A DNA stretch of 64,000 bases, taken from Candidatus Fimenecus excrementavium. GTDB taxonomy: Bacteria > Bacillota > Clostridia > Oscillospirales > Acutalibacteraceae. The first letter of the stretch is position 1. Each line of letters begins with the position of its first letter. Location: positions 1 to 64,000 of the forward strand of contig DVGI01000042.1 of the NCBI GenBank assembly GCA_018712805.1, given 5' to 3'. A program made the position numbers and the translations under genes. The notes below the pieces were generated by a model. It was not told the origin of the DNA, did not search any database, and saw nothing but the letters and a program-made list of their open reading frames with translations. Positions 19,144 through 28,133 of the stretch are shown one piece after another.

Positions 19144-19806
19144 TTACAGTTTCTCCTTAATCACTTCAATCACTTTTTCGACGGACGCTTCGAGCGTCAG
19201 CGCGGTGGTATCCACAAGCACGCTGTCGTCCGCAGGTTTTAGCGGCGCGACTTCTCTGTGAGAGTCGTTATAGTCACGCTGTTTTAAATCGGCGAGCACC
19301 TGTTCGAAAGCGTCTTTTGCGCCTTTCGCCTGTAATTCAATAAACCGACGCTTGGCGCGCGCTTCCGGCGAGGCGGTCAGGAAAATTTTGACCTGCGCAT
19401 GTGGCAGCACGACCGTTCCGATGTCGCGGCCGTCCATGATGCAGTTGTTTTTCGCGGCGATGTCGCGCTGCAAATCAAACAAGAACTGCCGCACGGCGGG
19501 CACCGCCGAAACGTGGGATGCCGCCATGGAGGCTTTGGGCGTGCGAATCTCTTCGGAAACGTCTTCGCCGTTTAAATATACATGCTGCACGCCGTCTTGG
19601 AATTTCAGCTCGACCGAAACGGACGGTAGTGTTTTAGCGACCGCTTCGCCGTCAGTGGTGTCCACGCCGTTTCGCAAAGAATAGACGCCGACCGCGCGGT
19701 ACAGCGCGCCCGTATCGACATAAATATAGCCCATTTTTTTCGCAGCAGCTTTGGCGATGGTGCTTTTGCCCGCACCGGCGGGGCCGTCTATGGCAACGTT
19801 AATCAT
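19144..19806 (-). CDS. cmk: Cytidylate kinase
   Basis: A 220-residue (d)CMP kinase. The P-loop is GPAGAGKST at 8-16. DTGALYRA follows at about 31-38, and DGRDIGTVV lies near 124-132, as in the family. It phosphorylates CMP and dCMP for nucleic-acid and phospholipid synthesis. It stands 12 bases after the HI0933-type flavoprotein gene on the same strand. Confidence 0.95.
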   Translation of the reverse strand: MINVAIDGPAGAGKSTIAKAAAKKMGYIYVDTGALYRAVGVYSLRNGVDTTDGEAVAKTLPSVSVELKFQDGVQHVYLNGEDVSEEIRTPKASMAASHVSAVPAVRQFLFDLQRDIAAKNNCIMDGRDIGTVVLPHAQVKIFLTASPEARAKRRFIELQAKGAKDAFEQVLADLKQRDYNDSHREVAPLKPADDSVLVDTTALTLEASVEKVIEVIKEKL

Positions 19807-19818
19807 AGTTTTGCTCCT

Positions 19819-21081
19819 TTATGGTTCCGATTCTATTGTTTCGGTCGCGGCGCTAAGCCCTGCCAACCGACCGGTAGAAAACGCGATTTGCAAATTAAAG
19901 CCGCCGGTATAAGCGTCCACATCTAACACCTCGCCGGCAAAATACAGCCCTTTTACGAGCTTGCTTTCCATGGTTTTCGGATTCACTTCTTTGGTGGAAA
20001 CCCCGCCGGCGGTCACAATCGCCTGGCGAATGTCGTAAAAATCCAACACAGTAAGCGGTAAGCCCTTGACGGTTTCCAGCAAGCGGGTACGCATTTCCCG
20101 CGTAATCTGATTGACTTTTTCAGACGGTTTTATCCCGGAAAGCCGCAGCACCACGGGGATTAACGCGTGCGGCAGCAAAAGCGGGAGCGTGTTGGAAATT
20201 GCTTTATTGTGATTTTCGTTGAAATCCCGTAAGATCCGCGCGTCTAATTGCTCCGCGGAAAGCGCAGGCTTTAAGTCAATCGTTATCGTATAGCGGGCGG
20301 GTTCCATTTGGCGCATATGGGCGCTTGCGGAAAGAATCATCGGGCCGGAAACGCCGAAATGCGTAAACAGCATTTCCCCGAAGTCGCGGTAAATCTCTTT
20401 TTTGGTTTTGGTGTCTTTCACGTGAATGGCGACATTACGAAGCGAAAGCCCGGCGCAGTCGCTGCAGAAGCCCTCGCGGCAGCAAAGCGCCGAAAGAGAC
20501 GGGCGCAATGGCGTGACGGTGTGCCCCGCCGCTTTGGCGAACGCATAGCCGTCGCCGGTGGAGCCGGTTTGCGGATAAGAAAGCCCGCCGGTCGTGACAA
20601 TGACGCAGTCCGCTTTTAAGGTTTTGCCGCTCGCGGTTTTTACCCCGACGGCGCGGCCGTCTTTTATCAAAACTTCGGTGACGCGCTCGTGTGCACGGTG
20701 CACGCCGGTATCGTCTAAAAAGCGCACCAATGCGTCGGCGATATCCGCCGCGCGGTCGCTTTGCGGAAACACACGATTGCCGCGTTCGACTTTTAACGGC
20801 ACGCCGTAATCGGTGAAGAAATCCATGGTATCCTGCGGCAAAAAAGCGGAAAAGGCGCTGTAAAGGAAACGCCCGTTTCCCGGCACATGGGAAATGAGCG
20901 TTTGCACATCTTCCACAGCGTTGGTGACGTTGCACCTGCCTTTGCCGGTAATCATCACCTTGCGGCAAAGCTTTTCATTCTTTTCGAGCAACAGCACCTC
21001 GGCGCAGTTTTCCGCCGCCGTGCCGGCCGCCATACAGCCCGCCGCGCCGCCGCCGACCACAATAACCCGATTACTCTGCAT
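19819..21081 (-). CDS. HI0933-family FAD-dependent flavoprotein (YhiN-like)
   Basis: A 420-residue member of the HI0933/YhiN family of FAD-binding proteins, whose substrate is unknown. Seen: the dinucleotide fold VVGGGAAGCMAAG near the N-terminus, KVMITGKGRCNVTN, TGGLSYPQTGSTGDGY in the middle, and the C-terminal AGEVLDVDAYTGGFNLQIAFSTG. The ATG at 21081 overlaps the stop of the RpiR gene by 11 bases; a longer start at 21108 is possible. Probably the second gene of an RpiR-led operon ending with ispH-S1. Confidence 0.88.
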   Translation of the reverse strand: MQSNRVIVVGGGAAGCMAAGTAAENCAEVLLLEKNEKLCRKVMITGKGRCNVTNAVEDVQTLISHVPGNGRFLYSAFSAFLPQDTMDFFTDYGVPLKVERGNRVFPQSDRAADIADALVRFLDDTGVHRAHERVTEVLIKDGRAVGVKTASGKTLKADCVIVTTGGLSYPQTGSTGDGYAFAKAAGHTVTPLRPSLSALCCREGFCSDCAGLSLRNVAIHVKDTKTKKEIYRDFGEMLFTHFGVSGPMILSASAHMRQMEPARYTITIDLKPALSAEQLDARILRDFNENHNKAISNTLPLLLPHALIPVVLRLSGIKPSEKVNQITREMRTRLLETVKGLPLTVLDFYDIRQAIVTAGGVSTKEVNPKTMESKLVKGLYFAGEVLDVDAYTGGFNLQIAFSTGRLAGLSAATETIESEP

Positions 21082-21952
21082 GTTCCGGGAAATCCTCCGC
21101 TTTTTCATAGACCTGGTACACGTCCCAAATGTGCTCTAACTTATTGAAGTTTTCATAAACTTCGTTGCGGCGGGAAAGCGTTACGCCGGCAATTAAGGCG
21201 TTTATAAGGCTCAAAGGTGCGGTCAGCGAATCCACGACGGACGCCATATCGCTGCGCGCGACCAAAAGGTGGTTCGCGAACGACGCAATCGGTGATTTTT
21301 CGGTATCGGTAATCGCGATGATTTTCGCCCCGCGGTCCGCAATGAAGCGAAGGGCGTTTACCGTCTGTTTGGAATAGCGCGGGAAGCTTATCGCGATACA
21401 GACATCTTTTTCGTCGATACGGAACATCTGTTCAAACATTTCCGACGCGCTGGCGGTGTCAATCAGCGTCACGGCGTCGAACACCAAATTGAAGTAAAAT
21501 GCAAGAAAAGACGCAAGCGCCGCCGAAGAGCGCACGCCGAGAATGTAAATTCTTTTGGCGCGGTTGATTTCGGAAACGGCGTTTTTGAACGCCTCGCGCG
21601 AGGTCTTTTCCGCGGTGGCGCGGATAAGCTCAATGTCGCCGTTTAAGACGCTTGTGATAATATCGCTGTCGCCGATGAGGTTTTCGGAAACCTCCATACG
21701 TTGAACGGCGGTCAGTTTGGATTTAATCAGCTGCTGCAGCTCTTTTTGCAGCTCGGGATAGCCTTTAAAGCCCAGTTCCGTAGCGAAACGCACAACGGTG
21801 GATTCGCTCACGCCGACCTTTTGACCGAGCGCCGCGGCGGTCATAAACGCGGCCTTATCGTAATTTTCTTCGATATAGGCGGCGATTTTTTTATGGCCTT
21901 TCGAAAGGCGTTTTAAATTTTCATCAATGGTTGCAAGCAACGGGTCGCTCAT
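21071..21952 (-). CDS. RpiR-family transcriptional regulator
   Basis: A 293-residue regulator with an N-terminal HTH_6 domain (about 1-77, with LGQKVGVSESTVVRFATELGFKGYPEL) and a C-terminal SIS sugar-phosphate-binding domain (about 120-255, with ILGVRSSAALA and SFPRYSKQTV). RpiR proteins sense phosphosugars. It heads a housekeeping operon (flavoprotein, cmk, plsC, ispH-S1), so its target is not evident. The ATG at 21952 is preferred over a GTG at 21961 that sits too near the AAGGG. Confidence 0.9.
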   Translation of the reverse strand: MSDPLLATIDENLKRLSKGHKKIAAYIEENYDKAAFMTAAALGQKVGVSESTVVRFATELGFKGYPELQKELQQLIKSKLTAVQRMEVSENLIGDSDIITSVLNGDIELIRATAEKTSREAFKNAVSEINRAKRIYILGVRSSAALASFLAFYFNLVFDAVTLIDTASASEMFEQMFRIDEKDVCIAISFPRYSKQTVNALRFIADRGAKIIAITDTEKSPIASFANHLLVARSDMASVVDSLTAPLSLINALIAGVTLSRRNEVYENFNKLEHIWDVYQVYEKAEDFPEHAE

Positions 21953-21993
21953 GGTTTTCACTGCCCTTGTGATAAAATGGTTTTTCTCTTCCT

Positions 21994-22021
21994 ATTATAA
22001 TGTTTTGCGCGGCAAAATCAA
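21994..22021 (-). promoter_or_regulatory. Promoter of the RpiR-cmk-ispH operon
   Basis: Minus strand TTGATT (22016-22021), 16-base spacer, TATAAT (21994-21999), about 42 bases before the start. Confidence 0.65.
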
Positions 22022-22050
22022 GAAATTTGCAAGATTTCCCGCAAAAAAAT

Positions 22051-23241
22051 TCATGGAAAACAAATCGGGTCGGTCATTTCCGTGCCGCAGGGGCGCGTTT
22101 CGGGCAAAGCTAAGTTGTAAAGGTTAGTCGCCTTACAGGTGAGATTGAACACCGCCTGTCCCGCCTCCGAGAGAGAGCGCGCGTCGGACGCACGCAATAA
22201 AATCGGCTTTTTTGCCGTTTCTTCGGCGCGTTTTAAAAGCTTTAATCCGCGTTCGTTCGCGCCGAGCACGCGCAGGTAAGGCACGCCTTCTTCCTGCATT
22301 TTTTTGGTCACGCCTAAGAAGGCGCAAAGCACAATCCGGCGGATTCGCGCGTGGGTATAGCGCTTGGTTTTGGCGTTATCGAACACCGCCTGCAAGCTGT
22401 CAGCGGCACGCACCGCGTCCAAAATCCGGTTTTCTATCCCCTCGGACACATCCGGCACACCGGCAAAATCCGCAGGCGACGCTTTGCGCAAAAACGCGAG
22501 CACCGCAGTTTCGAGTTTCTGAAAATCCGCGGGGCACTCCCCTTTTTCGGTCGCTTCGCGCAAAAGTTCCAAAGCGGACGCGGGCACATAGCGGTCGACG
22601 GAAAATCCCTTTTTAATTTGCGTGCGCAAAAAGCTTGCCGACGCGAAATCGTCCTGCGGGGTTTGCGCGTCGTGCGCCGTTCCGACGCGCGGCACAGAAT
22701 AAAAGGCCAACGGCGCGCCCAATTTTTTTGAAGCGAGGATATATTCGACGCCGAGCACGTTATTCGGCGCTTTGAGTACATCGGCGATTGCATCGGAAAA
22801 ACAGGCCCTTACGGCACGCTCGCGCGCAGACGGGAAAGAAAGCCCCTGCCGCATAAACGCCTGTGTAGCACGGTCGGTTTCCGAGGATAAAAGCGTGTCT
22901 GCCGTTTGCAAAAGCAAATCGGTGTCGCCGCATTCACTGCCGAAAACGAGTGTATCGACAAGGCCGAGCGAAGCGAGCGTTTCCACCCCGCCGCGGGCAA
23001 AAAAGCCGGCGGAGCCGACCGCGAACGGCAGCGGCAGTTCGAGCACCAAATCCGCCCCCGAAGAAAGCGCCATTTTGGTGCGCCAGCGCGAGGAAAGCAA
23101 TGCCAAATCGGCGCGCTGGGTGAAGTTACCGCTCATAACGACAACAACGCCGTCGCCTGCAAACTGCTTTGCCTGCGACAGCAAGTGTGCGTGTCCGTTA
23201 TGAAGCGGGTTAAATTCAGCAATAACGCCGGCTACGGGCAT
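22051..23241 (-). CDS. tmcAL: tRNA(Met) cytidine acetate ligase
   Basis: A 396-residue TmcAL (YlbM) enzyme, which uses acetate and ATP to acetylate the wobble cytidine of elongator tRNA-Met. The nucleotidyltransferase signature is EFNPLHNGH with the HxGH motif at 14-17, followed by MSGNFTQRA and ELPLPFAVGSA, as in the family. GGAGGAAG lies before the ATG at 23241. It is divergent from ackA; acetate is a substrate of one and a product of the other. Their promoters overlap. Confidence 0.93.
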   Translation of the reverse strand: MPVAGVIAEFNPLHNGHAHLLSQAKQFAGDGVVVVMSGNFTQRADLALLSSRWRTKMALSSGADLVLELPLPFAVGSAGFFARGGVETLASLGLVDTLVFGSECGDTDLLLQTADTLLSSETDRATQAFMRQGLSFPSARERAVRACFSDAIADVLKAPNNVLGVEYILASKKLGAPLAFYSVPRVGTAHDAQTPQDDFASASFLRTQIKKGFSVDRYVPASALELLREATEKGECPADFQKLETAVLAFLRKASPADFAGVPDVSEGIENRILDAVRAADSLQAVFDNAKTKRYTHARIRRIVLCAFLGVTKKMQEEGVPYLRVLGANERGLKLLKRAEETAKKPILLRASDARSLSEAGQAVFNLTCKATNLYNLALPETRPCGTEMTDPICFP

Positions 23242-23261
23242 ATCTTTTCTTCCTCCGGCTC

Positions 23262-23290
23262 TTGAATTTTTTATGAAACCAGTATATAAT
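23262..23290 (+). promoter_or_regulatory. Promoter of ackA
   Basis: TTGAAT (23262-23267), 17-base spacer, perfect TATAAT (23285-23290), about 48 bases before the TTG start. Confidence 0.75.
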
Positions 23291-23309
23291 GTTTTAGACA
23301 AACTTGCAA
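23281..23309 (-). promoter_or_regulatory. Promoter of tmcAL
   Basis: Minus strand TTGCAA (23304-23309), 17-base spacer, TATACT (23281-23286). Its -10 box shares two bases with that of the ackA promoter. Confidence 0.65.
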
Positions 23310-23337
23310 CTATTAAGTTGGATATGGAGGAGTTTTT

Positions 23338-24576
23338 TTGAAGGTTCTTGTTATTAACGCAGGCAGTTCTTCACTGAAATACCAGTTGATTGACATGAAG
23401 GACGAATCCGTCATTGCAAAAGGTATTTGCGAACGCGTAAAAGACCCGGAAAACAGCTGTATTTCCGGCAAACATTACATCGACGGCAAAGAGGTTCGTT
23501 TTGACGATGTGAAAGTCCCGATGAAAAATCACACGGACGCTTTCAACGAGGTCAAAAAGGTTCTGACCACCGGTGACACAAAGGTCATCAACGACATTTC
23601 CGAAATCGACGCCGTCGGTCACCGCATCGTGCAGGGCGGTTCTCTTTTCAACAAGAGCACGCTCATTGACCAAAGCGTCATTGACGGCATTGAAAGCCTT
23701 TGCGATTTGGCACCGCTTCACAACCCGGCGCACATTGAAGGCATTAAGGCAAGTATTGCGCTGTTCGGCCCGAACGTGCCGCAGGTCGCGGTGTTCGACA
23801 ACGCGTTCCACTCGACCATGCCGCCGGAAGCGTATATGTTCGCGCTCCCCTATGAATACTATGAAAAATACAAAATCCGTAAATACGGCTTCCACGGCAC
23901 TTCCCACCGCTTTGTAAGCAACCGCTGCGCAGAAGTTATGGGCCGCCCGCTGGAGGAACTGAAACTCGTCACCTGCCACTTGGGCAACGGTTCTTCGATT
24001 ACCGCTGTGAAAAACGGCAAGGTTTTGGACACCTCCATGGGTCTTACCCCGTTGGACGGCGAAATCATGGGCACACGTACCGGCGCCATTGACCCGTCGG
24101 CGGTGCTCTATATTATGAAGAAAGAAAACAAAACGCCCGACGAAATGGACGAACTGCTCAACAAAAAGTCCGGTATTCTCGGTGTTTCGGGTCTTTCCTC
24201 CGACGACCGTGACGTTAAGGCCGCTGCGGCGCAGGGCAACGAGCGCGCGAAGCTCGCAAGAGGTATGCAGATTTACCGCATTGTTCGCTACATAGGCGGT
24301 TACATGGCGGTTATGGGCGGCTTGGACGCGATTGTTTTCACCGGCGGCATCGGTGAAAACGCAGACGATATGCGCGCGACCATTTGCGACCACCTTGCGT
24401 TCCTCGGCATCAAAATTGACAAGGCTTACAACGCGACGCTGGTTAAAGGCAAAGAGGGCGAAATTTCCACTAAGGATTCCAAGATTCGCGTATTTGTCCT
24501 CCCGACCAACGAGGAACTTTTGATTGCAAGAGACACCCGCGACATTGTTAACGCGCTGAAAGAGAAAAAAGCTTAA
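23338..24576 (+). CDS. ackA: Acetate kinase
   Basis: A 412-residue acetate kinase, making acetate and ATP from acetyl phosphate, the main energy-yielding step of acetate fermentation. Seen: NAGSSSLKYQL at the N-terminus, the signature GFHGTSH near 178-184, HLGNGSSI, and FTGGIGENA with the C-terminal VLPTNEE. The start codon is TTG behind GGAGGAG. There is no phosphotransacetylase gene next to it; it is a single-gene unit ended by a shared terminator. Confidence 0.97.
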   Translation: MKVLVINAGSSSLKYQLIDMKDESVIAKGICERVKDPENSCISGKHYIDGKEVRFDDVKVPMKNHTDAFNEVKKVLTTGDTKVINDISEIDAVGHRIVQGGSLFNKSTLIDQSVIDGIESLCDLAPLHNPAHIEGIKASIALFGPNVPQVAVFDNAFHSTMPPEAYMFALPYEYYEKYKIRKYGFHGTSHRFVSNRCAEVMGRPLEELKLVTCHLGNGSSITAVKNGKVLDTSMGLTPLDGEIMGTRTGAIDPSAVLYIMKKENKTPDEMDELLNKKSGILGVSGLSSDDRDVKAAAAQGNERAKLARGMQIYRIVRYIGGYMAVMGGLDAIVFTGGIGENADDMRATICDHLAFLGIKIDKAYNATLVKGKEGEISTKDSKIRVFVLPTNEELLIARDTRDIVNALKEKKA

Positions 24577-24595
24577 TTAAGATTGAACTTTTAAA

Positions 24596-24632
24596 AAGGG
24601 AGATGCTTTAAAGCATCTCCCTTTCTTTTTTT
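24596..24632. terminator. Shared terminator of ackA and the ABC permease
   Basis: GGGAGATGCTT (24598-24608) pairs with AAGCATCTCCC (24611-24621), flanked by A and T runs, between two convergent genes. Confidence 0.88.
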
Positions 24633-24637
24633 GCTTG

Positions 24638-27115
24638 TTACCAAACATTCAAGTGGTTTTGTTCCACTTCGGTTTTGATATTGTCGGGCATATCGTCCGC
24701 GCAAACATAAGCGCTCGAATACACCCCGTCGGGATAAGCGAAAATCACGATATAATCTTCGGGATTTACAACATACCGCGTTTTGGCAACACGGAAAATC
24801 GATGCAATCGTTTTTGCGTCAGTGGTTTGGAAAATGGTGGTGCCGTTGCTTGTGCCCGAAGTCGCCGGCCAGCGGCCATCGTAGTCACCTGTCATATCGG
24901 TAAACGCTTCGGTTCTGCGCTCGCCTATATATTCACAGGCGAATGCTTCGCCTGTGCGCAGCGCACTGGCAAGATAGGAGTATTCAAACAGTTGGGAAAC
25001 TTTGATAACGCGAATCGCCTGCACCGTAGGCGTTGCCGTAAGCGCGTCATAATAGCCGGCGGATTTTAAGAAGTTGACCGTATTGGTCATCGCTTCGGTG
25101 ACGAAGAACTGCGGCAGAGAGCCGTCGGGAGACAAGGTGGTCACTTCATCTTCCGAAGCCGACTCCACAGACTGCATCACCATACCGTTTATAATCGTCG
25201 TTTCCATGCCGTCGTCCGTTCCGTCAGGCAGAAGCGTGAACGAAATCAGACCGAGCGGGTTTTCGGGGGTGTAGTGGTCTTTGACCGACTGCGCGCGCAA
25301 ATCTTTATAGAGCGCTTCCCGCAAGGTCTGGCGCTGGGCGTCGGTCAGCTCCATTTTGATTTCCGTGCCCAAAGCCCGGTCGTAAAGACGGATGTCTTTG
25401 CTTTCACGTACCGCAAGAATGCTTCTGTAACGGGAATAAGCTGCCCATTGCTGCGCGGAAATATTGCCGTTTTCGTTTTTCGGCTCTTCCACCTTTTCAA
25501 GCGGTTCGTTGAAAATCCGGTTAAGCTGCGTTTGATAGTAATCGCTCTTATCGAGATTTTGCAGTTCGGAAAGGAGCGCATCGCTGACGCCGTAATAATT
25601 GCGCTTGACTTCCTTACCGTCTTTCAGCACATACACAATGCGGACGGACACGGGGCGGACGCTGTTATACCCTTCGTTGAGCATTGTCGGTTCCGTGCGG
25701 CCGATTCGAACCAGTTTTTCGTGGAAATCGCGGATAAAGTTGATGTCCTTTTCGGTCTCGTATTTCCCGTCCGGCACAACGTCCGGCGATTTTAAGTTGC
25801 CGGCGACATACATGTTTTGCGTACCCGAGGTTAAAAGGTCGTTTTCATACAGCGTGCTGATTTTCGCGTAAGCAATCTCCGACGTTTCGGGAATACGGTT
25901 TGCCGCGCCGAAATAGCCGGTGGCAAAGATTGTGAAGATAATCGCGGTAAGAACGAGTTGAACGGGCAGCGTATAAAGGTTTTTGGCAAACTGGCGAAGA
26001 TTGCGAAGCAAAAGCAGGGTGAGCGCCGCATAAATCACGACGAACACGAGAACGCCCGCGAGCACCGCCAAAGCCTTGCTGTTGAATTCCAGCGCATTAT
26101 ACGTCTGGACGAAGCCATAGAACGCGACCAAGAACACAATTAAGAAATTCAAGACACGGTTTTTGCCGATAAAACCGCCGATTTCCGCTTTCCGGCGTTT
26201 GTAGACGACCATGCCGAGCACGAACAGCGCGCCGGCGACGGCCACCCAAAGCGCGGGGGTCAGGAAGTTTGGCAAAGCCCAGGCCACGGGCTCGCCGGTG
26301 TCATAGTCAGTAATTTTGCCGGCTGCGGTCGCCTGGGAATAGGCGCAAAGCCCGGCCGCGGCGTAACGCAAGGGATTTAAAGCGGCAAACTGAGACGTTA
26401 AGTGCGCAGCCGTGCCGAACCAAATATCGCCCGAAAAAACACTGCCGAGCGGTGTGCCGAACACAAGCTTTTTAATGAGAATTTCCATGCTGGAAAACAG
26501 AATTTCCGGAGTGAGCAGAACGACACCGGAAAAGAGGATTCCCTCAAACACCGTGCCGACGGCGGAGAAAACCAGCGCGGTCAGCGTGTAAGATACGGCG
26601 ACCAAAGAAAACATTGTCAAAAGCAGATAGAAGAACGCCGGGAGCATAAATTTGTTAAACCCGAGCACGGCGATATTCGCAATTAAGGAAACGACCATCG
26701 GCACGAGTACGGACCCGGCAATCAAGGTAAGGCCCGACAGGTATTTTGCCGCAAACAGCTTTTGGCGTTTGATGCCGAGGCTGTAATAGACGTTGACCGT
26801 CTTTTTGCCGGTGATGAACCGGAACGCGGCAATCCCCATCAAAATGCCGACGCCCAAAAGCACGGCGATGATGAAATAACGGAAATATTGCAGCTGAGGC
26901 GCAAACAGGAACGCATATACTTTGGAATATTCGATTATGCTGACCTTGCCGGTTTCAAAATCCGTTTGGTTCGTCGACATAAAGGTTTGAATCGGCATTA
27001 CGCAGAAGAACAGCGCGAGGAACACCGCGTTGAGCACGGCGAACAGGGCATTTTCGCGAAGCCCGGTGTAGAAAGCATAGCCGAAATTATTTTTGAAAGA
27101 TTTCTGCGAAGTCAT
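24638..27115 (-). CDS. ABC transporter permease, large multi-helix type
   Basis: An 825-residue membrane protein, partner of the ATPase just upstream. The first 400 residues hold about ten hydrophobic segments (with VVSLIANIAVLGF and similar). A further helix near 395-415 is followed by a soluble C-terminal half without further membrane segments. Substrate unknown; such two-gene ABC systems in Clostridia are often tied to antimicrobial peptide response or lipid-linked export, but no sequence proof exists here. The ATG at 27115 has GGAGGG upstream and overlaps the ATPase stop by 29 bases. Confidence 0.85.
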   Translation of the reverse strand: MTSQKSFKNNFGYAFYTGLRENALFAVLNAVFLALFFCVMPIQTFMSTNQTDFETGKVSIIEYSKVYAFLFAPQLQYFRYFIIAVLLGVGILMGIAAFRFITGKKTVNVYYSLGIKRQKLFAAKYLSGLTLIAGSVLVPMVVSLIANIAVLGFNKFMLPAFFYLLLTMFSLVAVSYTLTALVFSAVGTVFEGILFSGVVLLTPEILFSSMEILIKKLVFGTPLGSVFSGDIWFGTAAHLTSQFAALNPLRYAAAGLCAYSQATAAGKITDYDTGEPVAWALPNFLTPALWVAVAGALFVLGMVVYKRRKAEIGGFIGKNRVLNFLIVFLVAFYGFVQTYNALEFNSKALAVLAGVLVFVVIYAALTLLLLRNLRQFAKNLYTLPVQLVLTAIIFTIFATGYFGAANRIPETSEIAYAKISTLYENDLLTSGTQNMYVAGNLKSPDVVPDGKYETEKDINFIRDFHEKLVRIGRTEPTMLNEGYNSVRPVSVRIVYVLKDGKEVKRNYYGVSDALLSELQNLDKSDYYQTQLNRIFNEPLEKVEEPKNENGNISAQQWAAYSRYRSILAVRESKDIRLYDRALGTEIKMELTDAQRQTLREALYKDLRAQSVKDHYTPENPLGLISFTLLPDGTDDGMETTIINGMVMQSVESASEDEVTTLSPDGSLPQFFVTEAMTNTVNFLKSAGYYDALTATPTVQAIRVIKVSQLFEYSYLASALRTGEAFACEYIGERRTEAFTDMTGDYDGRWPATSGTSNGTTIFQTTDAKTIASIFRVAKTRYVVNPEDYIVIFAYPDGVYSSAYVCADDMPDNIKTEVEQNHLNVW

Positions 27116-27995
27116 AATCCGTTCCCTCCATTTCATCTAAAAATACTTCCTCTAACGTAAGCGGCATAGATTCTACCACGGCGGGCGCGAGTTCTTCCAA
27201 TTTTCTGGCGGTTTCTTTCTCGTCGCCTTTTGTGGTGATAATAAGCATTTTGCCGTCGCGTTTAAAGGATTTTACGTCAATGCCGTGGCGTTTCAAATCG
27301 TCTTCGGTCACGTCGTTTTGGAAAACGAGCCGGAATTTGGCGCGGTTTTCGGAAAGCTCGGAAATGGAAGAATCCATCACGAGTTTTTTGCCGTTGATAA
27401 GGCCGAAGTGGTCGCAAAGCCCCTCGAGTTCATGCAAATCGTGGGATGAAACGATAATCGACGCCTGTTTTTCCTGCATATATTCATGAATCAGGTCTTT
27501 TATCAGCGCGCGCTTGGCGGGGTCGAGCCCGTCGAAGGTTTCGTCAAACAGCATGAAATCCGGCTGGGTTGCGAAGCCCAACACGATTTCCGCCTGCCGC
27601 TGCATGCCTTTGGAAAAGCCGTTTAAGCGCGCTTTGGTGTCGAGTGAAAACACCTCTGCGAGTTTATGGAATGTGTCAAAGCTGAAATCCGGGTAATAGC
27701 CGTTATAAAACTTTGCCATTTTTTCCATGTTGGCGTAAGGCTGAAAATAAATTTCGTCCGGCACATAAAACATGTGCTGTTTCATTTTTTCGTTGTCAAA
27801 GGCATCTTCTCCGTCGAGCAGCACCTTGCCGCTTTCCGCTTTATAAACGCCCGTGATGGTTTTGAGCAACGTGGTTTTGCCGGCGCCGTTGTAGCCGATT
27901 AACCCGTAAAGCGAGCCGTCGCCCACGGTGAAGCGAATGTCGCTTATCGCGGTGAAATCACCGAATTTTTTGGTGACGCCCTGAACTTCAATCAT
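27087..27995 (-). CDS. ABC transporter ATP-binding protein
   Basis: A 302-residue ATPase. Walker A is GYNGAGKTT (about 34-42). The signature motif is degenerate, reading FSKGMQ instead of LSGGQ. Walker B and catalytic Glu are in FMLFDETFDGLDP, and the switch His is in SSHDLHE. The C-terminal 80 residues form an extra domain. GGGGAGG precedes the ATG. It drives the 825-residue permease encoded behind it. Promoter at 28028-28056. No GntR regulator accompanies this pair, unlike many YtrB-type systems. Confidence 0.92.
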   Translation of the reverse strand: MIEVQGVTKKFGDFTAISDIRFTVGDGSLYGLIGYNGAGKTTLLKTITGVYKAESGKVLLDGEDAFDNEKMKQHMFYVPDEIYFQPYANMEKMAKFYNGYYPDFSFDTFHKLAEVFSLDTKARLNGFSKGMQRQAEIVLGFATQPDFMLFDETFDGLDPAKRALIKDLIHEYMQEKQASIIVSSHDLHELEGLCDHFGLINGKKLVMDSSISELSENRAKFRLVFQNDVTEDDLKRHGIDVKSFKRDGKMLIITTKGDEKETARKLEELAPAVVESMPLTLEEVFLDEMEGTDYDFAEIFQK

Positions 27996-28027
27996 AGGAA
28001 AACCTCCCCTTGTTGGATTACGGTTTC

Positions 28028-28056
28028 ACTATAACATGCCCGATTTTCGCCGTCAA
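28028..28056 (-). promoter_or_regulatory. Promoter of the ABC transporter pair
   Basis: Minus strand TTGACG (28051-28056), 17-base spacer, TATAGT (28028-28033). Confidence 0.7.
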
Positions 28057-28063
28057 CAAAATG

Positions 28064-28098
28064 CGCCGCTTTGTTATTTTTACTTAACAAAGCGACGC
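28064..28098 (-). terminator. Hairpin after mtaB, possible terminator
   Basis: GCTTTGTTA (28068-28076) pairs with TAACAAAGC (28085-28093), extended by GCG/CGC. The following T run on the minus strand is short, so termination is uncertain. Confidence 0.4.
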
Positions 28099-28133
28099 TT
28101 TTTATTGTTTTTTCGTAATTCTTTTGTAACATT

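Noticed and set aside
23371-24393. 340-codon open frame on the minus strand opposite ackA
   Set aside because: It lies wholly inside acetate kinase, whose family motifs are unmistakable. The frame has no ribosome binding site, and its composition is a mirror of ackA codon use.
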